This document shows, one piece after another, positions 53,360-62,660 of a stretch of 64,000 nt of DNA; the stretch's first letter is position 1, and each line of letters opens with the position of its first letter. Origin of the DNA: Roseivirga echinicomitans. GTDB lineage: Bacteria > Bacteroidota > Bacteroidia > Cytophagales > Cyclobacteriaceae. The position numbers and the translations under genes are program-made. The stretch is from assembly GCF_001592935.1 (NCBI RefSeq), contig NZ_LRDB01000003.1, positions 62,001 through 126,000 of the forward strand, given 5' to 3'. The notes under the pieces were generated by a model. The model saw nothing but the letters and a program-made list of their open reading frames with translations. It was not told the DNA's origin and did not search any database.

Positions 53360-53402
53360 TGATATAAGTCATAGGCCTGATCTTAAACAAGGTGGATATT
53401 TG
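53360..53402 (+). promoter_or_regulatory. Operator and -7 box of P-ATPase gene
   Basis: TGATATAAGTCA (53360-53371), centred 59 bp before the ATG; GATATTTG (53395-53402, 7 of 8) exactly 33 bp downstream. The upstream partner at -22 is poor (AACCCAAAGTTA). Confidence 0.65.
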
Positions 53403-53424
53403 CATCAAATGACTTAAAGTTGAA

Positions 53425-56007
53425 ATGCATCCACAGGTACAAACAGTAGAAGCAGTACTCAAAGAATTTGATGTTCAGCTGAAAGAAGGCTTGACCGACC
53501 AACAGATTGCCCATAGAAAATTGAAGTACGGGCCGAACATCATTGTACAAGCCAAAGCTCGCAGTGAATGGTCAATTTTTTTGGCTCAATTCAAAAATTC
53601 AATAGTATTTCTATTGATGGTCGCCTCCATGGTTTCTTTCTTTTTTGGAGAAATGGTTGAGTCTATGGCAATTCTGGCTGTGATTTTAATCAATGCCATT
53701 ATCGGCTATATTTTAGAATCACAAGCGAACCGTTCCATGGCTACCCTAAAGTCACTTGAGCAGCCTAACGCCAAGGTAATTCGTAATGGGCTCCTTATGG
53801 ATATACCCATGCAAGAGTTGGTCCCGGGTGACTTGCTATCCTTTGAAGCAGGCGATTTGATAGGAGCAGACGCAAGATTAATAACCATGGCCAGATTAGA
53901 GATTAATGAATCTCCCTTAACAGGTGAATCGGTTCCCGTAAGCAAGCAGACAATAGCCTTTGAAAGTGAAGTTGGGTTGGGAGACCAATCCAATATGGTG
54001 TTTCGCGGTACTTCTGTGACCAAAGGCAATGGATTGGCTGTTGTAGCCTTCACTGGTCAACAAACTGAAATTGGGCAAATAGCTTCCATGGTCGATGAAG
54101 CTCAGGCTGAGGAAATACCCCTCAACCAAAAGTTGAATACGTTCAGCAAAATGTTGATTTGGCTGACCATCATCATTATCATACCATTTTTGTCAATTGG
54201 CATTTTTCAGTCTAAAGACTTAAATCTGCTGGTTGAAACGGCCATTGCCCTAGCGGTGGCAGCCATTCCCGAAGGTTTACCCATTGTTGCCACCATTGCG
54301 CTAGCAAGTGGCATGTTAAGGCTATCGAAAAAAAAGGTACTGGTAAGAAAACTCGCTGCTGTCGAAACGCTTGGCGGAACCAATGTGATTTTAACAGACA
54401 AAACTGGCACACTGACGGAGAACAAACTTGAAGTCGATCAAATCGTGCTATCCAATAACACTCCTTCGTTTAGTAGTAGACTAAACGAAGTTATGGTGCT
54501 ATGCAACAATGCGGCCATTAACGATAGTCATAAAGAAGTTGGAGATCCCGTAGAGATTGCCCTTTTGAAATGGATACAGGAAAAAGAACCTGGCAGCATT
54601 AGCCTCATACGCAATCAATGGGTAAAACTTGCTGAGTTTCCTTTCGAAAGTGAAACCAGAATGATGAGCACATTACACAGAAATGGCAGCTTATTTCAGG
54701 TTTCTGTCAAGGGTGCAGTGGCAGATATTCTTCGCCATTGTAAGTACTATGAATTGGATGGAGAAAAAAGGGCATTAAATACCCAGCATATCAATTATTG
54801 GCTTGAGAGAACCGAATCACTCTCAAAACAAGGGCTTAAGGTACTGGCATTTGCCTACCAGACTTTGAATGAGCCCGTTCTACAAACTAATCACTCCTTG
54901 ACAATACTTGGCTTAGTAGGGCTGTTAGATCCCGCTAGGCCCGAGGTCTCGCTGGCCATTGCAGAATGTAAAAATGCGGGAATTAAAGTGGTGATGGTCA
55001 CTGGCGATCACCCAGAAACAGCCAGGACCATTGCTCTCAGCATTGGGCTAACGAAGGATCAGAATGATGTAGTTGTTCATGGGCAAGACTTGGACTTTTC
55101 CGAAAAAGGGCAAAACAGCTTAAAGTTGTTGGAAGCTTCTATTTTCTCAAGGGTAACACCAGAACAAAAGTTACGCTTGGTTGAACTTTATCAATCCAAA
55201 GGGTATGTAGTAGCCATGACGGGCGATGGGGTAAATGATGCCCCAGCATTAAAAAAGGCAGACATCGGTATAGCCATGGGGCTTAGGGGCACACAAGTGG
55301 CGAAGGAAGCCGCAGACATGGTGCTGCAAGACGACTCTTTTTCATCCATTGTAACGGCCATTAAGCAAGGTAGAATCATCTTCAATAACATTCGAAACTT
55401 TGTGTTCTATCTATTGTCCTGTAACCTGAGCGAGATAATGGTGGTGTCTTTAGCTGCATTTTTCAATTTGGGTTCACCTTTACTTCCTTTACAGATTCTC
55501 TTCCTAAACCTGGTTACAGATGTATTCCCAGCTTTGGCATTGGGTATGGGGCAAGGAAACAAAAAACTGATTTTACAACAGGCAAGAGCGCTCAGCGAGC
55601 CCATTCTGACCAAACGTCATTGGAAGTCAATTATCGTTTATGCCCTCATTATTACCATTAGCATATTGGGGGCATTTTTGTTTGCCCTAAAGGTGAAAAA
55701 CTATAACAACCTCGATGCCAACAATGTAGCATTCTTCACATTAGCTTTTGCACAGTTGGTTCATCCTTTTAATTTAATAAAGAGAGGTGAATCCCTATTG
55801 GGCAATGGTATTGTAAAAAACCTACACCTCTGGGCATCCATCCTATTTTGCTCACTTCTGTTGCTAGGAGCAAGTATGGTAAGCCCCTTCGACCAATTGC
55901 TAAACCTGCAGTCGATCTCTTTCCAGTTATTACCGATTATTCTGGTTGGAAGTATTTTCCCTTTATTGCTTATTCACACACTAAAGCTATCTAAGCTACT
56001 TGATTAA
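53425..56007 (+). CDS. P-type cation ATPase (Ca2+/SERCA-PMR1 class)
   Basis: 860 residues: cation N-domain, TGES in the actuator (NESPLTGESVP), PEGLP in helix 4, phosphorylated Asp325 in DKTGTLTEN, GDGVNDAPALKKADIG hinge, and about ten membrane helices. PEGLP and the overall type point to Ca2+ transport, like CtpF of the mycobacterial DosR regulon; ion choice is inferred. Single gene under an island-type promoter. Confidence 0.93.
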   Translation: MHPQVQTVEAVLKEFDVQLKEGLTDQQIAHRKLKYGPNIIVQAKARSEWSIFLAQFKNSIVFLLMVASMVSFFFGEMVESMAILAVILINAIIGYILESQANRSMATLKSLEQPNAKVIRNGLLMDIPMQELVPGDLLSFEAGDLIGADARLITMARLEINESPLTGESVPVSKQTIAFESEVGLGDQSNMVFRGTSVTKGNGLAVVAFTGQQTEIGQIASMVDEAQAEEIPLNQKLNTFSKMLIWLTIIIIIPFLSIGIFQSKDLNLLVETAIALAVAAIPEGLPIVATIALASGMLRLSKKKVLVRKLAAVETLGGTNVILTDKTGTLTENKLEVDQIVLSNNTPSFSSRLNEVMVLCNNAAINDSHKEVGDPVEIALLKWIQEKEPGSISLIRNQWVKLAEFPFESETRMMSTLHRNGSLFQVSVKGAVADILRHCKYYELDGEKRALNTQHINYWLERTESLSKQGLKVLAFAYQTLNEPVLQTNHSLTILGLVGLLDPARPEVSLAIAECKNAGIKVVMVTGDHPETARTIALSIGLTKDQNDVVVHGQDLDFSEKGQNSLKLLEASIFSRVTPEQKLRLVELYQSKGYVVAMTGDGVNDAPALKKADIGIAMGLRGTQVAKEAADMVLQDDSFSSIVTAIKQGRIIFNNIRNFVFYLLSCNLSEIMVVSLAAFFNLGSPLLPLQILFLNLVTDVFPALALGMGQGNKKLILQQARALSEPILTKRHWKSIIVYALIITISILGAFLFALKVKNYNNLDANNVAFFTLAFAQLVHPFNLIKRGESLLGNGIVKNLHLWASILFCSLLLLGASMVSPFDQLLNLQSISFQLLPIILVGSIFPLLLIHTLKLSKLLD

Positions 56008-56118
56008 AGCATGTTCTGAGCAAAAATTGTTCGTCAAAGAAATTAACAGAGTTTTTAATATTTTGCCTAGCTAGATTATAAACAATGAGAGTCCGTTTTC
56101 AATCTCCCCTTTCATATC

Positions 56119-56197
56119 TATTTGGCCTAAACCCTATGTTTGGCTAACAAATAAGATCACAGGTTCGCCCCGAAGCTTCGGGGCTGTTCCCGCTACA
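56119..56197 (+). repeat. tRNA-fMet-derived repeat with T-loop palindrome (copy 3)
   Basis: TATTTGGCCTAAACCCTAT (56119-56137, identical to 21515-21533), then from 56154 the 3' half of initiator tRNA: AGATCACAGGTTCG, the palindrome CCCCGAAGCTTCGGGG (56168-56183) and CTGTTCCCGCTACA. The palindrome replaces AGTC of the T loop. The true tRNA-fMet is 35 kb away. Confidence 0.8.
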
Positions 56198-56207
56198 GAG
56201 AAAGAAA

Positions 56208-56237
56208 AACCTGATCAGAAATGATCGGGTTTTTTTA
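56208..56237 (+). terminator. Terminator after tRNA-fMet fragment
   Basis: AACCTGATC, loop AGAAAT, GATCGGGTT, then TTTTTT. The same CAGAAATG-type loop occurs in both tRNA-Ala-locus hairpins. Confidence 0.8.
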
Positions 56238-56342
56238 TGCCCTTTCGGCTATAATTGAGGAAAACAGGTCGAAGCGAGACGCTTCAACCAGTAGTTTTTT
56301 TTACACCTTTTGATTGAATATGCTGCGCCTTGAAATAGCTAT

Positions 56343-57248
56343 TTACTCCCCATCCTCATCAGGCAACATTTCAATGTCCTGAATCAATACTTTTTTAGAG
56401 ATGGCTTGGCCTGTGAGTGTAGCGGCTAATCCACCCATAGCGGTTTCTTTGTAGCGAGTTTCCATACTTTGGCCTACTTCGCCCATGGCTTCAACACATT
56501 CGTCTACTGGAATAACAGCATTTACATTGGCCAGCGCTATTTGTGCCGAACTGTTGGCAATAGCGGCTGCACTTGCATTTCGAACCACACACGGCACTTC
56601 AACCAAACCAGCAACAGGGTCACAAATTAAACCCAACATGCACTGAATGGTAATGGCCACCGCATTAAATACTTGGTCGATTGTTCCGCCTAAGCAATAC
56701 ACAATCGCACCAGAAGCCATGGCTGCCGCACTTCCAGTTTCCGCTTGGCAACCACCTACCGCACCAGCAATAGATGCTCGTTTTTCCATGATCAACGCAA
56801 TACCTGCGCTTACTAAAAGCCCTTCATGAATTTTACGGTCAGGCACATCGTGTAACTCTTGGAAGGTAACTAGAACACCTGGGATAATGCCCGAAGCACC
56901 TGCGGTGGGAGCTGCTACAACGCGCCCCATGCATGAGTTCACTTCCTTGGCCGCCAGTGCTCTAGAAATCAGCACCTGAAACTCCCTACTCAAAACGGTT
57001 ACAGGATGATTGTACACTTTCTTCGCTCCGTTATTGATCATACCTGAGCGCGAAGTCATATCTTCGGTGAGTCCCGTTTGTACGGCTTCTTTCATCACCG
57101 TATAAGCGTTATCTAAACTCGCCCAAATAAACTCTTCAGTACGTTGCTTTTGTTGCACCTCGTATTCAATTACGGGCTCAAAAAGCTTCATGTCGTTGGC
57201 CTCACAATAGGACTTCCAACCTTTAAAATCATCGAAAAGAAAGCTCAT
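56343..57248 (-). CDS. L-serine ammonia-lyase, iron-sulfur type, alpha domain
   Basis: 301 residues covering only the alpha (catalytic) domain: VVAAPTAGASGIIPGVL, GAVGGCQAETGSAAAM and GLICDPVAGLVEVPCVVRNA, which carry the 4Fe-4S Cys ligands and the serine loop. It turns L-serine into pyruvate and ammonia. No beta-domain gene is next to it. Cytosolic, oxygen-sensitive. Confidence 0.9.
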   Translation of the reverse strand: MSFLFDDFKGWKSYCEANDMKLFEPVIEYEVQQKQRTEEFIWASLDNAYTVMKEAVQTGLTEDMTSRSGMINNGAKKVYNHPVTVLSREFQVLISRALAAKEVNSCMGRVVAAPTAGASGIIPGVLVTFQELHDVPDRKIHEGLLVSAGIALIMEKRASIAGAVGGCQAETGSAAAMASGAIVYCLGGTIDQVFNAVAITIQCMLGLICDPVAGLVEVPCVVRNASAAAIANSSAQIALANVNAVIPVDECVEAMGEVGQSMETRYKETAMGGLAATLTGQAISKKVLIQDIEMLPDEDGE

Positions 57249-57325
57249 AACTGTATACCTTTTTTACAAAGCTAAGGGAATTTAAGCAAAGGATGGAATA
57301 AGTCTTGACTAAGCTAAAATGACAT

Positions 57326-58036
57326 TCATTTGTGCTTTTCGAGAAACTCTCTAAAGGTCAATCGATAGGTTTGACTTACAGGGAGATACTCATTATTGAG
57401 TCTCACTTTGTCGCTTGCCACCAATTCAATATGCTGCGTATTGATAATATAGGATTGGTGAATTCTTACAAAGGCCTTTTGAATAAGGTCTTGCTCCAAA
57501 TCTCTCATGTTCATCAGACTCATAATCTTTCGATTTTTCGTGATAAACATTACGTAATCCTTTTGACCTTTGATATAGAGTATGTCGTTCAGTTTTACTT
57601 TCACCAAATCTCGCCCATCCTTCACAAAAAGGAAGTCCTCTTGGGGTGAATTGTTTAAAGAAATGGCAGGTTTTTCAATTGGAAAAGAAGTGAATGCCTT
57701 ATTGACGGCTTTTAAAAAACGGGGGAAATCGAAAGGCTTAAGCAGATAGTCGATGGCATCCAATTCGAAACCATCAATAGCATACTCGGCAAAAGCGGTG
57801 GTGAAAATGACTTTAGGCCGATTACCAAGCGTTTTCAGTAAATCAATTCCGCTAATGCCCGGCATTTTGATGTCCAAGAAAATTAAGTCCGCTTGATTGT
57901 GGTTGAGGAAGGAAAGTGCATCCAACCCATTGGAGAAATCGCCCAAAACAGAAAGCTGTGGAACTCGACTACAATAGTCTAGCAGCAGTTTACGAGCAAA
58001 AGGCTCATCATCTATGATTACGCAACGAATCTTCAC
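57326..58036 (-). CDS. LytTR response regulator
   Basis: 236 residues: receiver with Asp55 in LIFLDIKMPG, then a LytTR DNA-binding domain (FLFVKDGRDLVKVKLNDILYIKGQKDYVMF, FVRIHQSYIIN). Overlaps the kinase gene by 4 nt; a matched pair. Confidence 0.95.
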   Translation of the reverse strand: MKIRCVIIDDEPFARKLLLDYCSRVPQLSVLGDFSNGLDALSFLNHNQADLIFLDIKMPGISGIDLLKTLGNRPKVIFTTAFAEYAIDGFELDAIDYLLKPFDFPRFLKAVNKAFTSFPIEKPAISLNNSPQEDFLFVKDGRDLVKVKLNDILYIKGQKDYVMFITKNRKIMSLMNMRDLEQDLIQKAFVRIHQSYIINTQHIELVASDKVRLNNEYLPVSQTYRLTFREFLEKHK

Positions 58037-59079
58037 GCTAAGTCTAAGCTAAGTGAAATACTGAACTTTTCCTTTTCTGGTCGAATTTCCAAGCGATGCT
58101 GATTCGGATAGCTCAACACCAATCGCCTTTCCACATTCTTCAAACCAAAACCCGAAGGCGCATCCTTTTCTTTCTGGGCAGAACTCACACTATTCTCAAC
58201 CTCAAAAATCAGTTGTTTAGGAGTAGAAGAAAGCTTCACCTTGATCCAATTTTCGGTTTGTTGGTCGCTGATGCCGTGTTTGAAAGCATTTTCTACAAAA
58301 GGGATGAAAATCAAGGGTGTGATTTCTATTTGTTCATCTACCTCACTTGTGTCAAAACTCAATTCAAAGCGATTATTCAGCCTAATCCCTTCCAGTGCCA
58401 AATAGTCTTTGATATAGTTGATTTCCTTTGAAAGCGCCACTTTAGGTTTGTTAGAATCATAAATCATGTACCGCATTATGTTGGACAGTTTTACAATCAC
58501 TTCAGTGGCCTGGTCACTTTTAATCTGCGTCAAATAACTTAGGTTGTGAAGCGTATTGAATAGGAAATGAGGGTTAATTTGTGCTTTCAAATAATTGAGC
58601 TCAGCGGTTAATTTCTGGTTTTCCAGTTCGCGCTTTTTGTTCTCCAATTCAAACCAGTCTACCGCAAACTTGATCATTCCCGTGAAAATCATAAAGCTCA
58701 TTTCGTCCCAAAGTGTACTTACAAACCTTGTCCAACCAAAAGTTTCATAGTAATCGGAAGGCGAATACTTGATCAGCACGACATTTTCAGCCAATACTTG
58801 GAAGAACATTACCACAGCAATGGCCAAGACCAATTTGAGCAAGTATTTCTTAATGTTCTTATTTCTGAGCAGATCGGGTAAAATGAAAAAATAGTGGGTA
58901 TAACTCAGAATAATATGAAAGAACATCGGTAAAGCGATCCGCACAAAGGCCGGTTCGGCAGGCATGAAAACTGTGAAGTCGTAGAATTTATAGCTGAAGA
59001 AAAGCAACCAAAAGCTGAAGTTCAGCCAAAAAATACGATTCCTTAAAAAGTTGGGTTTCATTAGCCCTAAAGTATCCAT
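58033..59079 (-). CDS. LytS-type sensor histidine kinase
   Basis: About 348 residues from the ATG at 59079 (59061 also possible; frame extends to 59178 into the divergent leader). Four membrane helices (about 10-130 of the protein), then LKAQINPHFLFNTLHNLSYL with the phospho-His, and an ATPase domain (FIPFVENAFKHGI, GFGLKNVERRLVLSYP). Signal unknown. Confidence 0.92.
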   Translation of the reverse strand: MDTLGLMKPNFLRNRIFWLNFSFWLLFFSYKFYDFTVFMPAEPAFVRIALPMFFHIILSYTHYFFILPDLLRNKNIKKYLLKLVLAIAVVMFFQVLAENVVLIKYSPSDYYETFGWTRFVSTLWDEMSFMIFTGMIKFAVDWFELENKKRELENQKLTAELNYLKAQINPHFLFNTLHNLSYLTQIKSDQATEVIVKLSNIMRYMIYDSNKPKVALSKEINYIKDYLALEGIRLNNRFELSFDTSEVDEQIEITPLIFIPFVENAFKHGISDQQTENWIKVKLSSTPKQLIFEVENSVSSAQKEKDAPSGFGLKNVERRLVLSYPNQHRLEIRPEKEKFSISLSLDLA

Positions 59080-59251
59080 TTTCGATGGCTTTGAGAAGGA
59101 CAGCATCAACTCTCGATCAAATAATCGATGATTGGTAAGTTTTAATCTACATCTCGGTTTCGACAACCTTAAAAGCATCTATTGTCGAATTTTTCATGGA
59201 GAGGATATATTCATTCCCCCTTTTAAAAAGAAAAATCGGTCTTTAGCATCC

Positions 59252-59995
59252 ATGAAAAAGACAAAACACATTATAGTCATTATCTCCATGATTTGCTCAT
59301 GGCAGTTAAATGCTCAAGTCGTTGATACCATTCGTGTTGGTGATCAGTTTAAAAAGATAGATCAATTGGAAATGGGCACAACCAAGGATATTATTTTCAC
59401 GGAAATGGCCGGAGTTGTACGCTCCGTAAGCTTGAAAACTAAGTCCACTGAAAAAGTAAACATTAACGGCATCGACTACTTGGCCTTTAGGCATAGCTGG
59501 ACCACAGGGAACCCTGAAACATCAGGTGATTTTTACTACCTCTGCGAACCGGAAACACTAAAGCCAGTTCAGCACATTAGAAATACCAAGCAAAATGGCA
59601 AAGAGGCCTTTAGCTTTCAGGGAATGAAGATTGTTGGATTAGATTCAGCAACAGACAATGCAATAAAAGGCTTAAATCTAGATTTGACTGAGCCAACTTA
59701 TAACTGGGAAATCGACTTAGAGACCTATTCATTGCTCCCTATGAAAATGGGTTATGAGGCGGTCATGAATTTCTATCACCCGGGAGGATCCGCTCCCGGT
59801 TTTTATAACCTCAAAGTAATTGGTTCTGAAAAGCTATTATTACCCGATGGCAGAGAATTGGATTGTTGGGTTTTATTTACCGATTATGGCGGCACACAGC
59901 CCACAAAGTTTTGGTACACTAAAACGAAACAAAATTTTATAAAAATGGAAGGGAAATATAAGCAACTCACAATTCGGAAAGAGCGGATATTTTAG
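59252..59995 (+). CDS. Secreted protein of unknown function (DUF3108-like)
   Basis: 247 residues from [11 protein letters not shown] at 59252, with a signal peptide ending QLNAQ. Beta-rich with [25 protein letters not shown] and [31 protein letters not shown], similar in layout to DUF3108 beta-barrel proteins. Role not known. Confidence 0.65.
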   Translation: MKKTKHIIVIISMICSWQLNAQVVDTIRVGDQFKKIDQLEMGTTKDIIFTEMAGVVRSVSLKTKSTEKVNINGIDYLAFRHSWTTGNPETSGDFYYLCEPETLKPVQHIRNTKQNGKEAFSFQGMKIVGLDSATDNAIKGLNLDLTEPTYNWEIDLETYSLLPMKMGYEAVMNFYHPGGSAPGFYNLKVIGSEKLLLPDGRELDCWVLFTDYGGTQPTKFWYTKTKQNFIKMEGKYKQLTIRKERIF

Positions 59996-60008
59996 AACGA
60001 ACAATTCC

Positions 60009-60016
60009 TATCTTTG
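60009..60016 (+). promoter_or_regulatory. -7 box of hemE, leaderless-type
   Basis: TATCTTTG, full match to TAnnTTTG, only 4 nt before the ATG. The transcript would start at or next to the start codon. Confidence 0.55.
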
Positions 60017-60020
60017 CGGC

Positions 60021-61052
60021 ATGGAATTGAAGAACGATCTGATTTTACGTGCTGCCAGAGGCGAAAAGACTGAAAGAACTCCAGTATGGTTAATGCGCCA
60101 GGCAGGTAGAATTTTACCTGAATATCGTGCAGTAAGAAATAGCCTTAGCGGATTCATTGAGTTGGTAAAAAACCCTGACTTAGCAGCTGAGGTGACCATT
60201 CAACCAGTCGATATTTTAGGAGTAGATGCCGCCATTATTTTCTCAGATATTCTCGTAATTCCAGAAGCCATGGGCTTGCCTTACGAAATGATCGAAAAGA
60301 AAGGGCCTTGGTTTCCTAATACGATAAAGTCTGAGGCAGACTTAAAAAACATCAGAATTGCAGATTCTTCTTCTGATTTGGGTTATGTGATCGATGCCAT
60401 TAAAGTAACCAAAAGAGAACTGGCTGGCAGAGTCCCTTTGATTGGTTTTGCAGGTGCACCTTGGACGATTTTCTGTTACATGGTAGAAGGACACGGAAGC
60501 AAAACCTTCTCGAATGCCCGAAAAATGCTGTACACTCAACCTGCTTTGGCCGAAAAGCTAATGCAGATGATTACCGATAGCACCATCACTTACTTGAAAG
60601 CGCAAATTGAAGCAGGTGCCGATATTGTTCAGGTATTCGATTCTTGGGCAGGTATTTTACCCGCAGATCAATACGAACAATTCTCGATGAAATACATCCG
60701 TCAGATTTGTTCGGCCATTACCGAAGTTCCGGTAACCGCTTTTGCCAAAGGAGCTTATTTTGCCAGAAAATCTATGGCCACACTAGATTGTGAAACCATC
60801 GGGCTGGATTGGAACATGGACATCACAGAAACTCGCGAGTTAATTGGGCCAAATAAAACTTTGCAAGGGAATCTTGACCCTTGTGCACTTTACGGCTCTA
60901 ATGCCGAAGTGGAGGCAGCCACTAAAAAGATGCTTGATGCTTTTGGACCAGACCGTCATATTGCCAATTTAGGGCATGGTGTTTACCCAGATATCGATCC
61001 TGAGAAGGTTAAGGTGTTTGTAAACACAGTGAAGGAATATTCTGCTAGATAG
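60021..61052 (+). CDS. hemE: Uroporphyrinogen decarboxylase
   Basis: 343 residues, full length. [19 protein letters not shown] and [22 protein letters not shown] are the family signatures, with the substrate-binding Arg and Asp in place (FSDILV). Fourth step from porphobilinogen to heme. Monocistronic. Confidence 0.97.
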   Translation: MELKNDLILRAARGEKTERTPVWLMRQAGRILPEYRAVRNSLSGFIELVKNPDLAAEVTIQPVDILGVDAAIIFSDILVIPEAMGLPYEMIEKKGPWFPNTIKSEADLKNIRIADSSSDLGYVIDAIKVTKRELAGRVPLIGFAGAPWTIFCYMVEGHGSKTFSNARKMLYTQPALAEKLMQMITDSTITYLKAQIEAGADIVQVFDSWAGILPADQYEQFSMKYIRQICSAITEVPVTAFAKGAYFARKSMATLDCETIGLDWNMDITETRELIGPNKTLQGNLDPCALYGSNAEVEAATKKMLDAFGPDRHIANLGHGVYPDIDPEKVKVFVNTVKEYSAR

Positions 61053-61053
61053 G

Positions 61054-61533
61054 TTATGGATTCTTTATCAAATCAATGAAACCCGCTAATTTCTTTCTGC
61101 TCACCAGTCGATTGAAGAATTGTCTTCGCTCCGTTTTGGGATGAATTAATAGTAGGGCCGGTAAAGTTCCTGTCCATTGCTTTTCTATTTCAGAATAGAA
61201 GGTTGAGTTTGGATGCTCCACAAAATAGAGTTGTTCGAGAATTTCAGATTTATCAGCCCTTTTTAAAGCCTTTTCTCGCCTGTCAGCTTCTTCTACATTG
61301 ACAAAATAGAGGTTCAATTGGCAATTACATTCTTGCTCAAATTTCTGTAGAAGCTTCATTTCCTTAATACATGGGGCACACCAACTGGCCCAAAAGCTAA
61401 AGGCGTACACCTCATCTGGCTTTTCAGCTAAAATAGTATCAATACTGGAAGGGCTGAAATACTGTACTTCCTCCGTTTGGCCTTGTGCTCCAAGGGCCAA
61501 AAACAATGTACAGACGATGAAAATCAGGCGCAT
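61054..61533 (-). CDS. TlpA-like thioredoxin protein
   Basis: 159 residues from the ATG at 61533, which gives a signal peptide (MRLIFIVCTLFLALGAQG). SFWASWCAPCIKEMKLL has the CxxC redox centre; TLPALLLIHP has the cis-Pro. Periplasmic thiol-disulfide exchange. Convergent with hemE, 1-nt gap. Confidence 0.9.
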   Translation of the reverse strand: MRLIFIVCTLFLALGAQGQTEEVQYFSPSSIDTILAEKPDEVYAFSFWASWCAPCIKEMKLLQKFEQECNCQLNLYFVNVEEADRREKALKRADKSEILEQLYFVEHPNSTFYSEIEKQWTGTLPALLLIHPKTERRQFFNRLVSRKKLAGFIDLIKNP

Positions 61534-61634
61534 AAAGCAATTGGTTATCCAAATGACCAATCAGGTCAATTGACCTTCAAGTTATTCATTATGGTCAGAT
61601 TGTTTTCTTTAGATTTATATGAAATCATATATAG

Positions 61635-62576
61635 ATGACGTTTGACAAGTTAATTCTGATTGGCCTATGCTGGATTGGGGCATTGACCTCCTTGAAAGCA
61701 CAGACCTGTTGCACGGGCGGAATCCCGTTAACGGGAGCCATCAACCTAAACCCCAGCACCCAAGGAATTAGGGCGGGTTTGACCTATGATGTCAATCGAC
61801 TTTCTGATTTTGTACAAGGAGATCGGGTTTTGAACAACAGCTTTTTAAAAAGGGAAACCCGTTCTGTCATTACACAGGTAGATTTCTTTATGAGAGATAG
61901 TATCGGTTTTTCTGTGCTTATCCCATACTCCTATTTATCTGAAGAAAACACGCAAACGAAGACCACCTACAAAGCCAGCGGACTTGGAGACATCTCCGTT
62001 TGGGCAAACAAATTATTGCTGAACAGCCAGCGTTCAACGCTGGCCGTGGCGGTAGGCGTAAAACTACCGACTGGCGAAACCAACATCAAAGACGAAAGCG
62101 GCAATTTTGATTTACCCCTTTCTTTACAACCAGGTACGGGATCCATCGATTTTATGATGGCCAGTTTCCTTCAGTCGACCTTTAAATTTCGACCTTCATT
62201 AAGTTATTCGGCCACAGGTGTTTTTAAAGTAAATACTGTTGGAAAACGGTATGACGCACATCCTGAATACCGCTACTCCAATGAACTCGACTTTTACTTA
62301 GGGCTTTCTGAACAGATTTTATTGCTGAATCAGTTGGTTACTCCGCAAGTGCAATTGCGCTTGAATCGCTTTGGAGAACACATCCAAAACGGATTCGAAA
62401 ACCCCAATACGGGTGGCTCTTGGCTCTATTTAGGCACTGGGTTTTCTTGGGCTTCTACTCAAAAACTGAGTTTGAGCTTTCGTGGCCAATGGCCCCTCTT
62501 AAGAACTGTGAACGGCTTTCAACTGACTACCACAGATAGGTTTTCATTGTCAGCATTTTATAGTTTTATTAAATGA
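61635..62576 (+). CDS. Outer-membrane beta-barrel protein, putative
   Basis: 313 residues with a signal peptide ending SLKAQ, a CCTGGIP motif at the mature N-terminus, and alternating strands (FSVLIPYSYLS, ASGLGDISVWANKLLL, LAVAVGVKLPTGETN) ending in Phe-x-Phe-like SLSAFYSFIK. Resembles the MetA/phenol-degradation barrel family. Ligand unknown. Confidence 0.7.
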   Translation: MTFDKLILIGLCWIGALTSLKAQTCCTGGIPLTGAINLNPSTQGIRAGLTYDVNRLSDFVQGDRVLNNSFLKRETRSVITQVDFFMRDSIGFSVLIPYSYLSEENTQTKTTYKASGLGDISVWANKLLLNSQRSTLAVAVGVKLPTGETNIKDESGNFDLPLSLQPGTGSIDFMMASFLQSTFKFRPSLSYSATGVFKVNTVGKRYDAHPEYRYSNELDFYLGLSEQILLLNQLVTPQVQLRLNRFGEHIQNGFENPNTGGSWLYLGTGFSWASTQKLSLSFRGQWPLLRTVNGFQLTTTDRFSLSAFYSFIK

Positions 62577-62660
62577 GCTAGCAATGATTCAAAAGATGTA
62601 ACCCAAACGTCAAATTGTTATTTCCCATTTTTCTAAATTTATAGGTATAGTGACATTAGT

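Larger units (their letters stand above)
52745..53424. other. 680-bp intergenic region with an orphan regulon promoter
   Basis: No long coding frame. It holds the orphan operator/-7 pair (52797-52861), an inverted repeat (52833-52857), a candidate transcript, a terminator (53076-53116) and the P-ATPase promoter (53360-53402). A 29-codon ORF (52943-53032) lies within the candidate transcript. Confidence 0.6.
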
